A stretch of 64,000 bases of DNA from NCBI GenBank assembly GCA_947258555.1, contig CAMYJF010000017.1, positions 1 through 64,000 on the forward strand. The letters are read 5' to 3'. This DNA is from an uncultured Eudoraea sp. (lineage in GTDB: Bacteria > Bacteroidota > Bacteroidia > Flavobacteriales > Flavobacteriaceae). Every line of letters begins with the position of its first letter. Position 1 is the stretch's first letter. A program made the position numbers and the translations under genes. This document shows positions 1 to 7,955 of this stretch, piece after piece. The notes beneath the pieces were generated by a model. The model was not told where the DNA came from and ran no database searches. It saw only the letters and a list, made by a program, of their open reading frames with translations.

Positions 1-1210
1 TCCCCATAACATGATTAGAAGACAAGCTAGTATTATCTTCCACGTCATGGATATATATATTGAATTTATGCAGGGAGGGATCCATTTTATGAAGTCCCCC
101 CGGAAGATTTCCTATCCACAAACGGTCTTGTCTATCTTGTAAAAAAGACCAAACCTGGTTGGAGGCTAAACTGCTGGGATCGGCAGGATCATGATCATAG
201 TGAGTTAGCTTGTTACTGATTGGATCAAAATGGTTTATCCCGGCATTATATGTCCCTACCCAATATGCACCGTTTCGGTCTTGATGTATGAATTTAACAT
301 GGGGACAGGAAGACCATAAACCCATTTCTCCCTGAGGTGCGTAAAAAGTATTAGGATTGGCAGGATCGGGCATCATGCGGATAAACTCCTCTTTTTCAGG
401 CTCATAGTAATGGAGTCCGCTTTGGCAAGATCCGATCCATAATTTCCCTTCCCGATCTTCCATCAATGCAGAAATACGATTGTCGATCAGGCTATTGGGA
501 TTAGCCGGATCATGCATAAAGCGCTTACTTGTGCCGGTGTTTAGATCAAAACGTATGAGTCCCCCACCAGAAATTGATGCATCGAACGTCTCCCCGGTAC
601 CAATCCAAAGATGATTATTTCTATCTACTAAAAGCACTCGCACCTCATCCTCCAGAAGGTTAATCGGGTCATTGGGATCATCTAAAAAGCGGGTGAACTG
701 GTCGCTTTTACGCTCATAGCGAAACAAGCCTCCTTCCTGGGTGCCGATCCAGAGATTGTTATCCCGGTCTTCAGCAAAGGCATTTATCTGTCCTGCCTGG
801 TGGTTATCTGGTGCAGATTCGTTAGAGGAATAACGGATAAAGCAGGCGCATTCCTGACTGTACCGATTGATGCCCGATTTACTTCCGATCCAAATATCCC
901 CTGCAAAGTCTACGAACAGTTTTTCAGGTTGATTCCTGGACAAAGAAGTGGTATCTCCCGGAATGTTACGATAGTTGAGAAATTGGTATCCATCATATCG
1001 TACTAGCCCATCCTCCGATGCCAACCAAATATACCCTTCATGGTCTTGTACTATGTCCTGGATTGTACTACTAGGCAGCCCATCTTTTGTTGAAAATCGT
1101 TCGAATTTGAACCTGGGAGTTATTCTGTCCTCCTGTGCATAACTCCATGACCCAAATAGAAGAATGGATAGCACAAATACAATACAGGATGAGCTTCCTT
1201 TTGAATCCAT
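1..1210 (-). CDS. Two-component regulator propeller protein, 5' part only
   Basis: The reading frame starts at the ATG complementary to 1208-1210 and stays open to the left edge, so about 403 residues are visible and the C-terminus is missing. A signal peptide ends near SWSYAQ. It is followed by WIG-type propeller repeats, seen as GYIWLASEDGLVRYDG, GDIWIGSKSGINRY, NNLWIGTQEGGLFRY, NHLWIGTG, GKLWIGSCQSGLHYY, GAYWVGTYNAGINHF and DRLWIGNLPGGLHK. These are Reg_prop blades of a periplasmic sensor beta-propeller. In known proteins such a propeller precedes a membrane segment and then a histidine kinase, a hybrid sensor or a LuxR-type output domain. Which of these applies cannot be seen here. The family often senses polysaccharide fragments, but the ligand cannot be inferred from this part. 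No gene partner is visible on this side. Confidence 0.85.
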   Translation of the reverse strand, partial: MDSKGSSSCIVFVLSILLFGSWSYAQEDRITPRFKFERFSTKDGLPSSTIQDIVQDHEGYIWLASEDGLVRYDGYQFLNYRNIPGDTTSLSRNQPEKLFVDFAGDIWIGSKSGINRYSQECACFIRYSSNESAPDNHQAGQINAFAEDRDNNLWIGTQEGGLFRYERKSDQFTRFLDDPNDPINLLEDEVRVLLVDRNNHLWIGTGETFDASISGGGLIRFDLNTGTSKRFMHDPANPNSLIDNRISALMEDREGKLWIGSCQSGLHYYEPEKEEFIRMMPDPANPNTFYAPQGEMGLWSSCPHVKFIHQDRNGAYWVGTYNAGINHFDPISNKLTHYDHDPADPSSLASNQVWSFLQDRQDRLWIGNLPGGLHKMDPSLHKFNIYIHDVEDNTSLSSNHVMG

Positions 1211-1583
1211 TGCTTTGGCATTTAGGCTTATTCAAATACATACGACATGCCTGGGAGAAGCAATGAACGGACGTAGCTCTATCAATTTACCTATTATTTA
1301 GCAAATCCCCATACACAATGCCAACGGACTAGAAAAGAGATACCGCAGGAAAGAAAGCCAAGGCGGGCAGCTTCGGGTTTGATTTGGGATAATTGTTCTG
1401 CCTCAGTATTACAAACTCCTCTTACAGACAGTTTTCGTTTGCTTAACTAAGGTACGAAACAAAGAAAATCCCAATAAGAATATTCCCCGGTTTTCTTTAT
1501 GAGTCCTCTTTGGAAATTTCTCCTATCTGGGACGATGTTTAGCATGGACAACATGCCATGTGAGGTTTCCAAATGTTTCTCAT
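1211..1583. other. Intergenic stretch with no recognisable gene
   Basis: This gap separates the propeller gene from the terminator of the methyltransferase gene. I read both strands and found no convincing coding frame, RNA gene or repeat. It presumably holds the promoter of the propeller gene near its right-hand start, but no clean TAnnTTTG box is present. Confidence 0.5.
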
Positions 1584-1624
1584 AAAAATATCAGGAAGGA
1601 GATAGGGGGAGCACCCCTTCCTGA
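1584..1624 (-). terminator. Rho-independent terminator of the methyltransferase gene
   Basis: TCAGGAAGG at 1591-1599 pairs perfectly with CCTTCCTGA at 1616-1624. On the minus strand the stem is followed by ATATTTTTATG. It lies 6 bp beyond the methyltransferase stop codon. Confidence 0.7.
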
Positions 1625-1630
1625 ATGATC

Positions 1631-2710
1631 TTATGGTCTTGCCTCTAAGATCAGATTAAAGGGGGTTTCGGTTGCGCGGCGGAAACGTTTGAAGCCACCC
1701 TGAATAGCTACATCACGTAATCTCTTTTCTCCTGCCTGGGCACCCAGAGCCAATCCAACATCCTGACTCAATGAACTGGGTACGCATAAGACTGTAGAGA
1801 AGGAATAGAATGCCCTGCCGACCGGATTCATGTTCTCGGCCAAAGTGTCATTGGCAAATGGTTCTACCATCAGACAGGTTCCGTCCGCTTTCAAGGCTTG
1901 TACGACATGCTTACATGCACCTACCGGATCGCCCATATCATGGAGGCAATCGAAGAAGGCAACCAGGTCATAATCCTCTCCTGGAAAATCCTGGGCCGAG
2001 CCTACTTCAAATGAAATGTTGGTCAAATTTGTTTTCTTGGCTGCTGCGGCTGCATGATCGACAGATCCTTTATGAAAGTCATATCCGATAAATGTGGAGT
2101 TTGGAAAAGCCTCTGCCATGATCATCGTGGATGCTCCGTGACCGCATCCTACATCAGCTACTTTGGCGCCCCGTTCAAGTTTTTCAACTACGCCATCGAG
2201 GGATGGTAGCCAATTTTGTATAAGATTTGTACTGTAGGAAGGTCGGAAGAATTTCTCTGTGCCACAGAAGAGACAGCTGTGGTGATCGCCCCATGAAACA
2301 CCTTCGCCGGACTTGAATGCTTTTTCCATTATTTCTTCATCGTGATACATGGACGAAATGGCATAGTACGCACCCGTCATCAATACAGGACTATTCGGGT
2401 TGCTGAAGACCATAGACTGTTCCGGAGATAAACTGTACAGCTCGGTTTCCGGTTCGTATGTGATGTAGCCCGATGCCGCCATAGCAGCTAACCATTCGCG
2501 CATATACCTTTCACCCGTACCCGTGGCATCTGCCAGGGCTTTTGACCCGGCTGGACCATAGTCGTCAAGGGCTTTGTAAAGTCCGAGTCGGTCACCAATT
2601 AATATTAATGGGCCCACAGCTGCTGCGCCCATTTCGGTCACCATTTTTACTAAAAATTCGTGAAGTTTTTCCTCATTGACCTGAGGAGCCTTTTGTTCAT
2701 TCACTTCCAT
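1631..2710 (-). CDS. Class I SAM-dependent methyltransferase with N-terminal winged-helix domain
   Basis: The protein has 359 residues. Residues about 15-100 look like the winged-helix dimerisation domain found in O-methyltransferases and Rv2258c-like enzymes (GLYKALDDYGPAGSKALADA, then GERYMREWLAAMAASGYI). The Rossmann methyltransferase domain follows, with SAM motif I VADVGCGHGAS near 184-194, an acidic ribose-binding position in FIGYDFHKGS near 207-216, and motif VAFFDCLHDMGDP near 250-262. The acceptor substrate cannot be deduced. A second cysteine pair, CLFC at 146-149, lies between the domains and is unusual. The gene is transcribed alone: it is followed by its own terminator, and the next gene on this strand lies across the repeat island. 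The ATG at 2708-2710 is the only sensible start. Confidence 0.85.
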   Translation of the reverse strand: MEVNEQKAPQVNEEKLHEFLVKMVTEMGAAAVGPLILIGDRLGLYKALDDYGPAGSKALADATGTGERYMREWLAAMAASGYITYEPETELYSLSPEQSMVFSNPNSPVLMTGAYYAISSMYHDEEIMEKAFKSGEGVSWGDHHSCLFCGTEKFFRPSYSTNLIQNWLPSLDGVVEKLERGAKVADVGCGHGASTMIMAEAFPNSTFIGYDFHKGSVDHAAAAAKKTNLTNISFEVGSAQDFPGEDYDLVAFFDCLHDMGDPVGACKHVVQALKADGTCLMVEPFANDTLAENMNPVGRAFYSFSTVLCVPSSLSQDVGLALGAQAGEKRLRDVAIQGGFKRFRRATETPFNLILEARP

Positions 2711-2906
2711 GATTTGCTATTTAATAGGGTTATACAATTCAAAACAAATCATCTATCTGTAGCCTGTACAGGAGGAACTGTTAATTGGAGGAATGGAGGA
2801 ATGTAATGCTTAGAAAGATGGGTGGGAGAAATTCTGTATCAAGGTACAAAATTTTCTTCTTGGATCATGTTAAAGAACGAACCCGGGTGTTGTTTATATT
2901 ATAATT

Positions 2907-3220
2907 GCACTTCGACTGCGCTCAGTGTGACATAATGCCCTAATTGTGACATGGGAAACTTCAGGAAATGGGAAGTTGCACTTCGACTGCGCTCAGTGTG
3001 ACATAGTACCCTCAATAAGATATGAGAAATTGCACTTCGACTGCGCTCAGTGTGACATAGTACCCTCAATATGATATGAGAAATTGCACTTCGACTGCGC
3101 TCAGTGTGACATAGTACCCTCAATATGATATGAGAAATTGCACTTCGACTGCGCTCAGTGTGACATAGTATTCTCAATATGATATGAGAAATTGCACTTC
3201 GACTGCGCTCAGTGTGACAT
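2907..3220. repeat. Six-copy tandem array, core CTTCGACTGCGCTCAG, 54-bp period
   Basis: A 27-bp core beginning GCACTTCGACTGCGCTCAGT starts at 2907, 2978, 3032, 3086, 3140 and 3194. The last five copies are spaced exactly 54 bp apart and the first spacing is 71 bp. The intervals between copies 3 to 6 are nearly identical too (TAGTACCCTCAATATGATAT and so on), so this is a true tandem repeat with a 54-bp unit rather than dispersed sites. CACT and AGTG near the ends of the core can form a weak imperfect hairpin. The same 16-bp core occurs twice more, in opposite orientations, around the GIY-YIG gene at 3463-3780. A 92-codon frame through the array on the minus strand only translates the repeat and is not a gene. 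Confidence 0.95.
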
Positions 3221-3427
3221 AGGATCCTTATTGTGACAGGCCATTAGTCAATTTGGGAAAGAGTTTTTCTGATCCATGGCTATATAGGCAGAAGAAACAT
3301 GTTATGCTATTGCGTAAGGGAAAATTAATTTCCAGGATGTCGGAGTATGATTTGTCAAAACCCTCAAGTTGTATTCAATACAGTCTAAACCCCTCGAGCA
3401 AGAACGAATTCTGCTAATCAACCGATA

Positions 3428-3817
3428 TGTCAGGCTGAGCGCAGTCGAAGCCCAATTTAACGATGAAGTTCTATTATGTTTATATCCTACTTTGTTCCGA
3501 TGGGTCCTACTATACTGGCATAACATCCAATCTCGAATTAAGATTAGAATCCCATAAGTCGGGTTATTTCCGTGATAGCTATACGTATCATAAAAGACCC
3601 GTTCATCTTGTGTATTTTGAAGCATTCAATGAGGTTCATCAAGCACTTTGGTATGAAAAAAAGATTAAAGGATGGTCACATACCAAAAAGGAGGCCTTGA
3701 TATCTGGAAGATATGACAGAATACAAATCTTGTCGGAATGCAGAAATGCAACACATTCGAAATACAAGCCAAACAAATAATTCAGGAAGTCATACTTCGA
3801 CTGCGCTCAGTATGACA
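3428..3817. mobile_element. Candidate GIY-YIG cassette bounded by 23-bp inverted repeats
   Basis: The left end (3428-3450) begins TGTCAGGCTGAGCGCAGTCG. The right end (3795-3817) is its inverted copy with two mismatches in 23 positions. Between them lies essentially only the 318-bp GIY-YIG gene. The right end has the same orientation as the six copies of the adjacent tandem array. No obvious target-site duplication flanks the ends. Calling this a mobile element is an inference from the layout; movement has not been shown. Confidence 0.5.
3463..3780 (+). CDS. Small GIY-YIG family nuclease
   Basis: The 105-residue protein is a stand-alone GIY-YIG/URI domain. The motif is carried by YVYILLCSDGSYYTGIT near residues 5-21. 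The conserved arginine lies in LELRLESH at 24-31, and the metal-binding glutamate is probably in YEKKIKGW, so the catalytic residues appear intact. Proteins of this size fall in the YhbQ/UPF0213-like group, not in UvrC, which is much longer. After about residue 85 the tail (LSECRNATHSKY) is outside the fold. The gene has no operon partner; it lies between inverted copies of the repeat that also forms the adjacent array. A role in cutting or spreading that repeat is my inference. A second member at 26522-26812 also sits among repeats. Confidence 0.85.
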   Translation: MKFYYVYILLCSDGSYYTGITSNLELRLESHKSGYFRDSYTYHKRPVHLVYFEAFNEVHQALWYEKKIKGWSHTKKEALISGRYDRIQILSECRNATHSKYKPNK

Positions 3818-3883
3818 ATTGATGTTGGTGTGTAACTAGGTCCTTGAGCTAACAAACATTCGAGAAAATCGACATATTTTGTT

Positions 3884-4102
3884 TTATCCCTTTGGCGGTA
3901 AAAACCATTCAATATGCCCACAATTTGTACAGATATAACAATTGGCATTTCTGTTGGCCCAGTCCACATCTAATAGACTGAACAAACGCGTATTCAATAA
4001 GGTGCGCCTTTGGTAAAATTCGTCATGCTGACAATGTCCGCAACGAAGTGGAATTCCTTTTACTTCTATTTTGATGCGCTCTTGTCTTTTAGATCGTCCC
4101 AT
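3884..4102 (-). CDS. Small zinc-ribbon protein
   Basis: The 72-residue protein contains two CxxC knuckles, CGHC near residue 22 and CTNC near residue 58, plus CYIC just before the second, as in a nucleic-acid-binding zinc ribbon. The N-terminus is basic (GRSKRQERIK). It starts 8 bp after the ruvB stop and is therefore probably translated from the same transcript. No specific function is recognisable; small zinc ribbons of this type are commonly annotated only as nucleic-acid-binding proteins. Confidence 0.7.
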   Translation of the reverse strand: MGRSKRQERIKIEVKGIPLRCGHCQHDEFYQRRTLLNTRLFSLLDVDWANRNANCYICTNCGHIEWFLPPKG

Positions 4103-4110
4103 ATAAAAGT

Positions 4111-5136
4111 TTATTTAAACAATCCGGGTTGGTTACCACCCTTATCTCTACCCAAATGTTTATAGGCCCTTTCAGTGGCTTCACGGCCGCGGGGAGTGCG
4201 CATTAGAAAACCCTGTTGAATAAGGAAGGGTTCGTATACTTCTTCCAGCGTTTCCGCATTTTCGGACACGGCAGTTGCCAGGGTGTTGATCCCAACCGGC
4301 CCTCCTTTAAATTTATCGATCAGTGTAGTCAGGATCTTATTGTCCATTTCATCCAAGCCATGTGTATCCACATGCAATGCTTTAAGGCCGTATTTGGATA
4401 TCTCCAGATCAATATTACCGTCCCCTTTTATTTGCGCAAAATCACGTACTCTTCTAAGTAGTGCATTAGATATTCTTGGAGTGCCCCTGCTGCGACCCGC
4501 TATTTCAATAGCCGCATCCTGGGTGATGGGTATTTTTAAAATGTCAGAACTGCGTTCTACGATGGTCGATAACAATTCGGTGTCGTAATATTCGAGTCGA
4601 CTAGCAATTCCAAAACGGGCACGCATTGGTGCCGTAAGAAGTCCCGAGCGTGTAGTGGCCCCTATTAAGGTAAAAGGCTGCAGATTGATCTGTACGGAAC
4701 GTGCATTGGGCCCTGTTTCCAACATGATATCGATCTTATAATCTTCCATAGCCGAGTAGAGATATTCCTCTACGATAGGGCTCAGTCTGTGGATCTCATC
4801 AATAAACAAGACATCCCGTTCTTCCAGGTTGGTCAGCAAGCCTGCCAGATCACCTGGTTTATCCAGAACCGGCCCCGAAGTAACCTTTATGCCTACGCCC
4901 AATTCATGGGCCAGTATATATGCCAGTGTAGTTTTTCCCAATCCGGGCGGACCGTGGAATAATGTATGATCTAAGGCTTCGTTTCTCAAATTGGCAGCCT
5001 GCACAAACACTTTGAGATTATCCAGTACCTGGACTTGTCCGGTGAAATCCTCAAAAGAAATAGGCCGTAAAGCCCTTTCGATTTCGAGCTCTTCTTGAGA
5101 AAAGTTGTCAGAGGTAGGATCCAAGTGTTCATTCAT
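4111..5136 (-). CDS. ruvB: Holliday junction branch migration helicase RuvB
   Basis: RuvB is the hexameric AAA+ motor that, with RuvA, drives branch migration of Holliday junctions before RuvC cleavage. The 341-residue length is usual for the family. Visible motifs are the N-terminal [11 protein letters not shown], Walker [10 protein letters not shown] at 62-70, Walker B FIDEIHR at 111-117, sensor 1 GATTRSG at 159-165, and the C-terminal winged-helix DNA-binding part with [10 protein letters not shown] and the typical end [20 protein letters not shown]. The gene lies just upstream of the zinc-ribbon gene on the same strand. ruvA and ruvC are not in this window. Confidence 0.97.
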   Translation of the reverse strand: MNEHLDPTSDNFSQEELEIERALRPISFEDFTGQVQVLDNLKVFVQAANLRNEALDHTLFHGPPGLGKTTLAYILAHELGVGIKVTSGPVLDKPGDLAGLLTNLEERDVLFIDEIHRLSPIVEEYLYSAMEDYKIDIMLETGPNARSVQINLQPFTLIGATTRSGLLTAPMRARFGIASRLEYYDTELLSTIVERSSDILKIPITQDAAIEIAGRSRGTPRISNALLRRVRDFAQIKGDGNIDLEISKYGLKALHVDTHGLDEMDNKILTTLIDKFKGGPVGINTLATAVSENAETLEEVYEPFLIQQGFLMRTPRGREATERAYKHLGRDKGGNQPGLFK

Positions 5137-5256
5137 AGCATCAAAGATACTAAATACAATATCCTTATCATCCAGAAAGCTGGACCTGGCCCTTACTCAA
5201 ACCCCGGATTTACTTTATGATTTTTATCAGTTTAATTAATGGAATTTATGTGCTAT

Positions 5257-5290
5257 TTTGTACAGAATCTGCAAGGGTATAATATCTTTG
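5257..5290 (+). promoter_or_regulatory. Bacteroidota-type promoter of pckA
   Basis: TTTG at 5257-5260 and TATCTTTG at 5283-5290 match the -33 (TTTG) and -7 (TAnnTTTG) elements of Bacteroidota, with a 22-bp spacer. The -7 box ends 32 bp before the ATG at 5323. The promoter lies inside the longer open frame that begins at 5239, which rules that start out. Confidence 0.75.
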
Positions 5291-5322
5291 CAGAGTGTTT
5301 AATTTGGACTAAAAACAATAAC

Positions 5323-6927
5323 ATGGCAACATCTTTCAACCTAAATCAATATGGGATAGAAACCGAAACTATATTCCGTAACAGCAGTGTTCCGGTTTTA
5401 TATGAGTTGGCGTTAGAACTAGAGAAGGGAACAGCGATCTCTGATGTAGGCGCATTAATGACATATTCCGGCGAAAAAACAGGGCGTAGTCCCAAGGACA
5501 AGCGAATTGTCCGTCATCCTGAATCTGAGAATAATATAGACTGGGGCGACATCAATATCGGTCTTGATGAACATACGTTCATGGTTAATCACGAACGCGC
5601 TATTGACTACCTGAATACATGTGATCAATTATTCGTTGTTGATGGATTTGCAGGCTGGGATCCAAAATACCGATTAAAGACAAGGATCATTTGTACACGT
5701 GCATATCATGCCTTGTTCATGCAGAACATGCTGATCATGCCAACCGAAGAAGAATTAGAAAACTATGGTGATCCCGATTATGTAGTATTTAACGCAGGGA
5801 GATTTCCGGCTAACAGGTACACCAGCGAAATGACTTCCAAGACCAGTGTAGATCTGCATCTGGAACGCAAGGAAGTTGTGATTCTTGGTACACAATATGC
5901 CGGCGAAATGAAAAAAGGAATCTTCTCTGTTATGAATTACCTGATGCCTTTAGAGGACGTGTTACCTATGCACTGTTCTGCCAACGTGGGCGATGATGGT
6001 GATGTTACCTTATTGTTTGGCTTATCCGGTACAGGGAAAACAACATTAAGTGCAGATCCCAAACGTAAATTGATCGGGGATGATGAGCATTGCTGGACGG
6101 ATACAGGCGTCTTTAATATAGAGGGAGGATGTTATGCGAAAGCCATAAATCTCTCGGCCGAAAATGAACCGGATATCTATAATGCGATCCGTTTCGGAAC
6201 TGTGTTGGAAAATGTCGTCTATGACAAGAATACCCGTGCAGTGGATTATACCGATACTTCGATCACGCAGAACACACGGGCCTCATACCCAATTGAATTT
6301 ATTGACAATATCCAGATCCCATGTATGGCGGGTCACTCCAAGCATGTGATCTTCCTTACTTGTGATGCTTTTGGTGTGCTGCCTCCTGTTAGTAAACTAA
6401 CACCTCAGCAGGCCAGCTATCATTTTATATCCGGTTACACGGCAAAAGTGGCGGGTACGGAAATGGGGGTTACAGAACCACAAGCTACATTTAGTGCTTG
6501 CTTTGGCGCTGCGTTTATGATGTGGCACCCGAACAAATATGCCGAATTGCTCGCAGAGAAATTGGAACAGCACGGGGCTCAGGCCTGGTTGGTGAATACC
6601 GGCTGGACAGGCGGCGCTTTTGGAGTGGGTTCACGATTTAAATTAAAATATACCCGGGCAATGATCGATGCCATACACAATGGTGATTTTGATAATGTAG
6701 AATTTGTAAGGGATGAAGAATTTGGATTAGAGATCCCAACTTCTTGTCCGAACGTGCCTTCTGAAGTGCTCATTCCAAAAAACACCTGGGATGATAAGCA
6801 AGCTTATGAGGATGCGAAGCAAAAGCTAGTCAAATTGTTCCAGGAAAATTTCAAACAATTTGAAGCCGGTGTAAATGATGAGATCTTAAAGGCCGGGCCA
6901 AAAGATAGTATGGCTCTGTCTTCATAA
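5323..6927 (+). CDS. pckA: Phosphoenolpyruvate carboxykinase (ATP)
   Basis: This enzyme converts oxaloacetate and ATP to phosphoenolpyruvate, CO2 and ADP, the first committed step of gluconeogenesis from TCA intermediates. With the start at 5323 it has 534 residues, the usual length of the ATP-dependent type. Motifs include the substrate loop [15 protein letters not shown] near 47-61, the P-loop GLSGTGKTT at 233-241, the metal-binding GDDEHCW near 252-258, and [19 protein letters not shown] toward the C-terminus. An upstream in-frame ATG at 5239 would add 28 residues unlike the family and would overlap the promoter, so [10 protein letters not shown] is taken as the N-terminus. The gene is monocistronic and closed by a strong terminator. 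Confidence 0.97.
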   Translation: MATSFNLNQYGIETETIFRNSSVPVLYELALELEKGTAISDVGALMTYSGEKTGRSPKDKRIVRHPESENNIDWGDINIGLDEHTFMVNHERAIDYLNTCDQLFVVDGFAGWDPKYRLKTRIICTRAYHALFMQNMLIMPTEEELENYGDPDYVVFNAGRFPANRYTSEMTSKTSVDLHLERKEVVILGTQYAGEMKKGIFSVMNYLMPLEDVLPMHCSANVGDDGDVTLLFGLSGTGKTTLSADPKRKLIGDDEHCWTDTGVFNIEGGCYAKAINLSAENEPDIYNAIRFGTVLENVVYDKNTRAVDYTDTSITQNTRASYPIEFIDNIQIPCMAGHSKHVIFLTCDAFGVLPPVSKLTPQQASYHFISGYTAKVAGTEMGVTEPQATFSACFGAAFMMWHPNKYAELLAEKLEQHGAQAWLVNTGWTGGAFGVGSRFKLKYTRAMIDAIHNGDFDNVEFVRDEEFGLEIPTSCPNVPSEVLIPKNTWDDKQAYEDAKQKLVKLFQENFKQFEAGVNDEILKAGPKDSMALSS

Positions 6928-6950
6928 GTCAAAAAAACCATTAAAATAAG

Positions 6951-6977
6951 AACCCGCCGGTTTCGGCGGGTTTTTTT
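6951..6977 (+). terminator. Rho-independent terminator of pckA
   Basis: AACCCGCCG at 6951-6959 pairs with CGGCGGGTT at 6964-6972 around a GTTT loop, followed by a run of T to 6977. It lies in the short gap between the convergent pckA and GIN-domain genes. Confidence 0.9.
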
Positions 6978-6978
6978 A

Positions 6979-7833
6979 TCAGTTCCCCAGAAAACTTTTG
7001 GATTGTTCGGGTCTTTTAAGTAGTTCCGATGAATCCAGGAATTCTATGATCTCAATATGGGGGTCACCGTACAGAAATAGTTTGGAACTCCCCCTGGCGA
7101 TCAATTCCAGATCTCTATAGGCATGAAGTCGCGCTGTAGGAGTCTCTTCCATATCAACCTTGACAACAGCCGCTTTTAAGTCCTGGGCTTTTAAATTAGT
7201 ATTACCATTCATTTTCAAGGTTATTCTCTCTGTACTGCCATCCATGCGCGATCCGGCATTCTTGACCATATCAAGATCGATCGCATCAGAAACGCTGTAT
7301 AATTTTAAGTCTGAGCGCTCTTTTAGCATAATATGCAGGGAATCTGCTTCCAGGTTAAAGTCGCCTTTACTTGTGCCTTGCATAGTAATATCAATTACAT
7401 CCGCACTGGCCCTGAGTTCTAAACGAGAATTGGCATAGGTTTCAATGTTCATAACAGGGGCGTCTATTACATCCTGCATGCTCAATTTACCTTCACGAAT
7501 AACTATGGAATTAAGTTCGCTGTAATGAACTGTGATCTCCAATTTACGTTTAGATGTTACCCGGTAAAAGGAGCTTATCGTTAACAGGCTATCCCTTACA
7601 TCGAACTTGAAAATATCAATAAGGTTGTCATCTGCAATGATCGTGTAGCCCGGAGACGATGCTTTTTCAAGGTAGATATCCAGATCATCTGTTAATTCAA
7701 TTGCCGTAAAGGGAGGCAATTCTTCCCGAACTGTTGTTACTTCTTTGTTTCCCTTGATCTTGGGTTTTCTCTGTGCGTGCACTGCCACTGTACACAAGGC
7801 CAGTGCAACTAATACAAGTTTTTTCATTTTCAT
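6979..7833 (-). CDS. Secreted head-GIN-domain (DUF2807) protein
   Basis: The 284-residue protein begins with a signal peptide (MKMKKLVLVALALCTVAVHAQ). The rest is the repetitive, strand-rich sequence of a DUF2807/head-GIN domain: FTAIELTDDLDIYLEK, LEITVHYSELNSIVIREG, and later rows such as ITLKMNGNTNLKAQDLKA and LELIARGSSKLFLYGDP. This domain is common in secreted or surface proteins of Bacteroidota and forms a beta-helix-like fold; its function is not established. The gene stands alone between pckA and the terminator of the respiratory operon. Confidence 0.8.
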   Translation of the reverse strand: MKMKKLVLVALALCTVAVHAQRKPKIKGNKEVTTVREELPPFTAIELTDDLDIYLEKASSPGYTIIADDNLIDIFKFDVRDSLLTISSFYRVTSKRKLEITVHYSELNSIVIREGKLSMQDVIDAPVMNIETYANSRLELRASADVIDITMQGTSKGDFNLEADSLHIMLKERSDLKLYSVSDAIDLDMVKNAGSRMDGSTERITLKMNGNTNLKAQDLKAAVVKVDMEETPTARLHAYRDLELIARGSSKLFLYGDPHIEIIEFLDSSELLKRPEQSKSFLGN

Positions 7834-7903
7834 TTCTAGTTAGTGTGGACGATAAATTTATTGCAAAAATCTAAGTCTTGGACGCATACTCAATAAAATC
7901 CAC

Positions 7904-7928
7904 AAAAAAGCCCATCAAAAGATGGGCC
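7904..7928 (-). terminator. Terminator of the act-cox operon
   Basis: GCCCATC at 7910-7916 and GATGGGC at 7921-7927 form a stem around AAAA. On the minus strand it is followed by TTTTTTG. It lies about 30 bp after the coxA stop, so it probably ends the whole respiratory transcript. Confidence 0.85.
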
Positions 7929-7955
7929 AAAGCTTATATTTTTTTCATCAAAGTG

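Noticed and set aside
800-1006. Open frame on the plus strand inside the propeller gene
   Set aside because: The minus strand encodes a clear Reg_prop protein across this stretch, so the plus frame is a shadow.
2899-3177. 92-codon minus-strand frame with repeated HTERSRSAISH units
   Set aside because: It is only the translation of the tandem array and has no independent support.
2907-3220. Possible CRISPR array (regular 54-bp spacing of a 27-bp repeat)
   Set aside because: The intervals between repeats are nearly identical to each other, so there are no distinct spacers. No cas gene is in the window.
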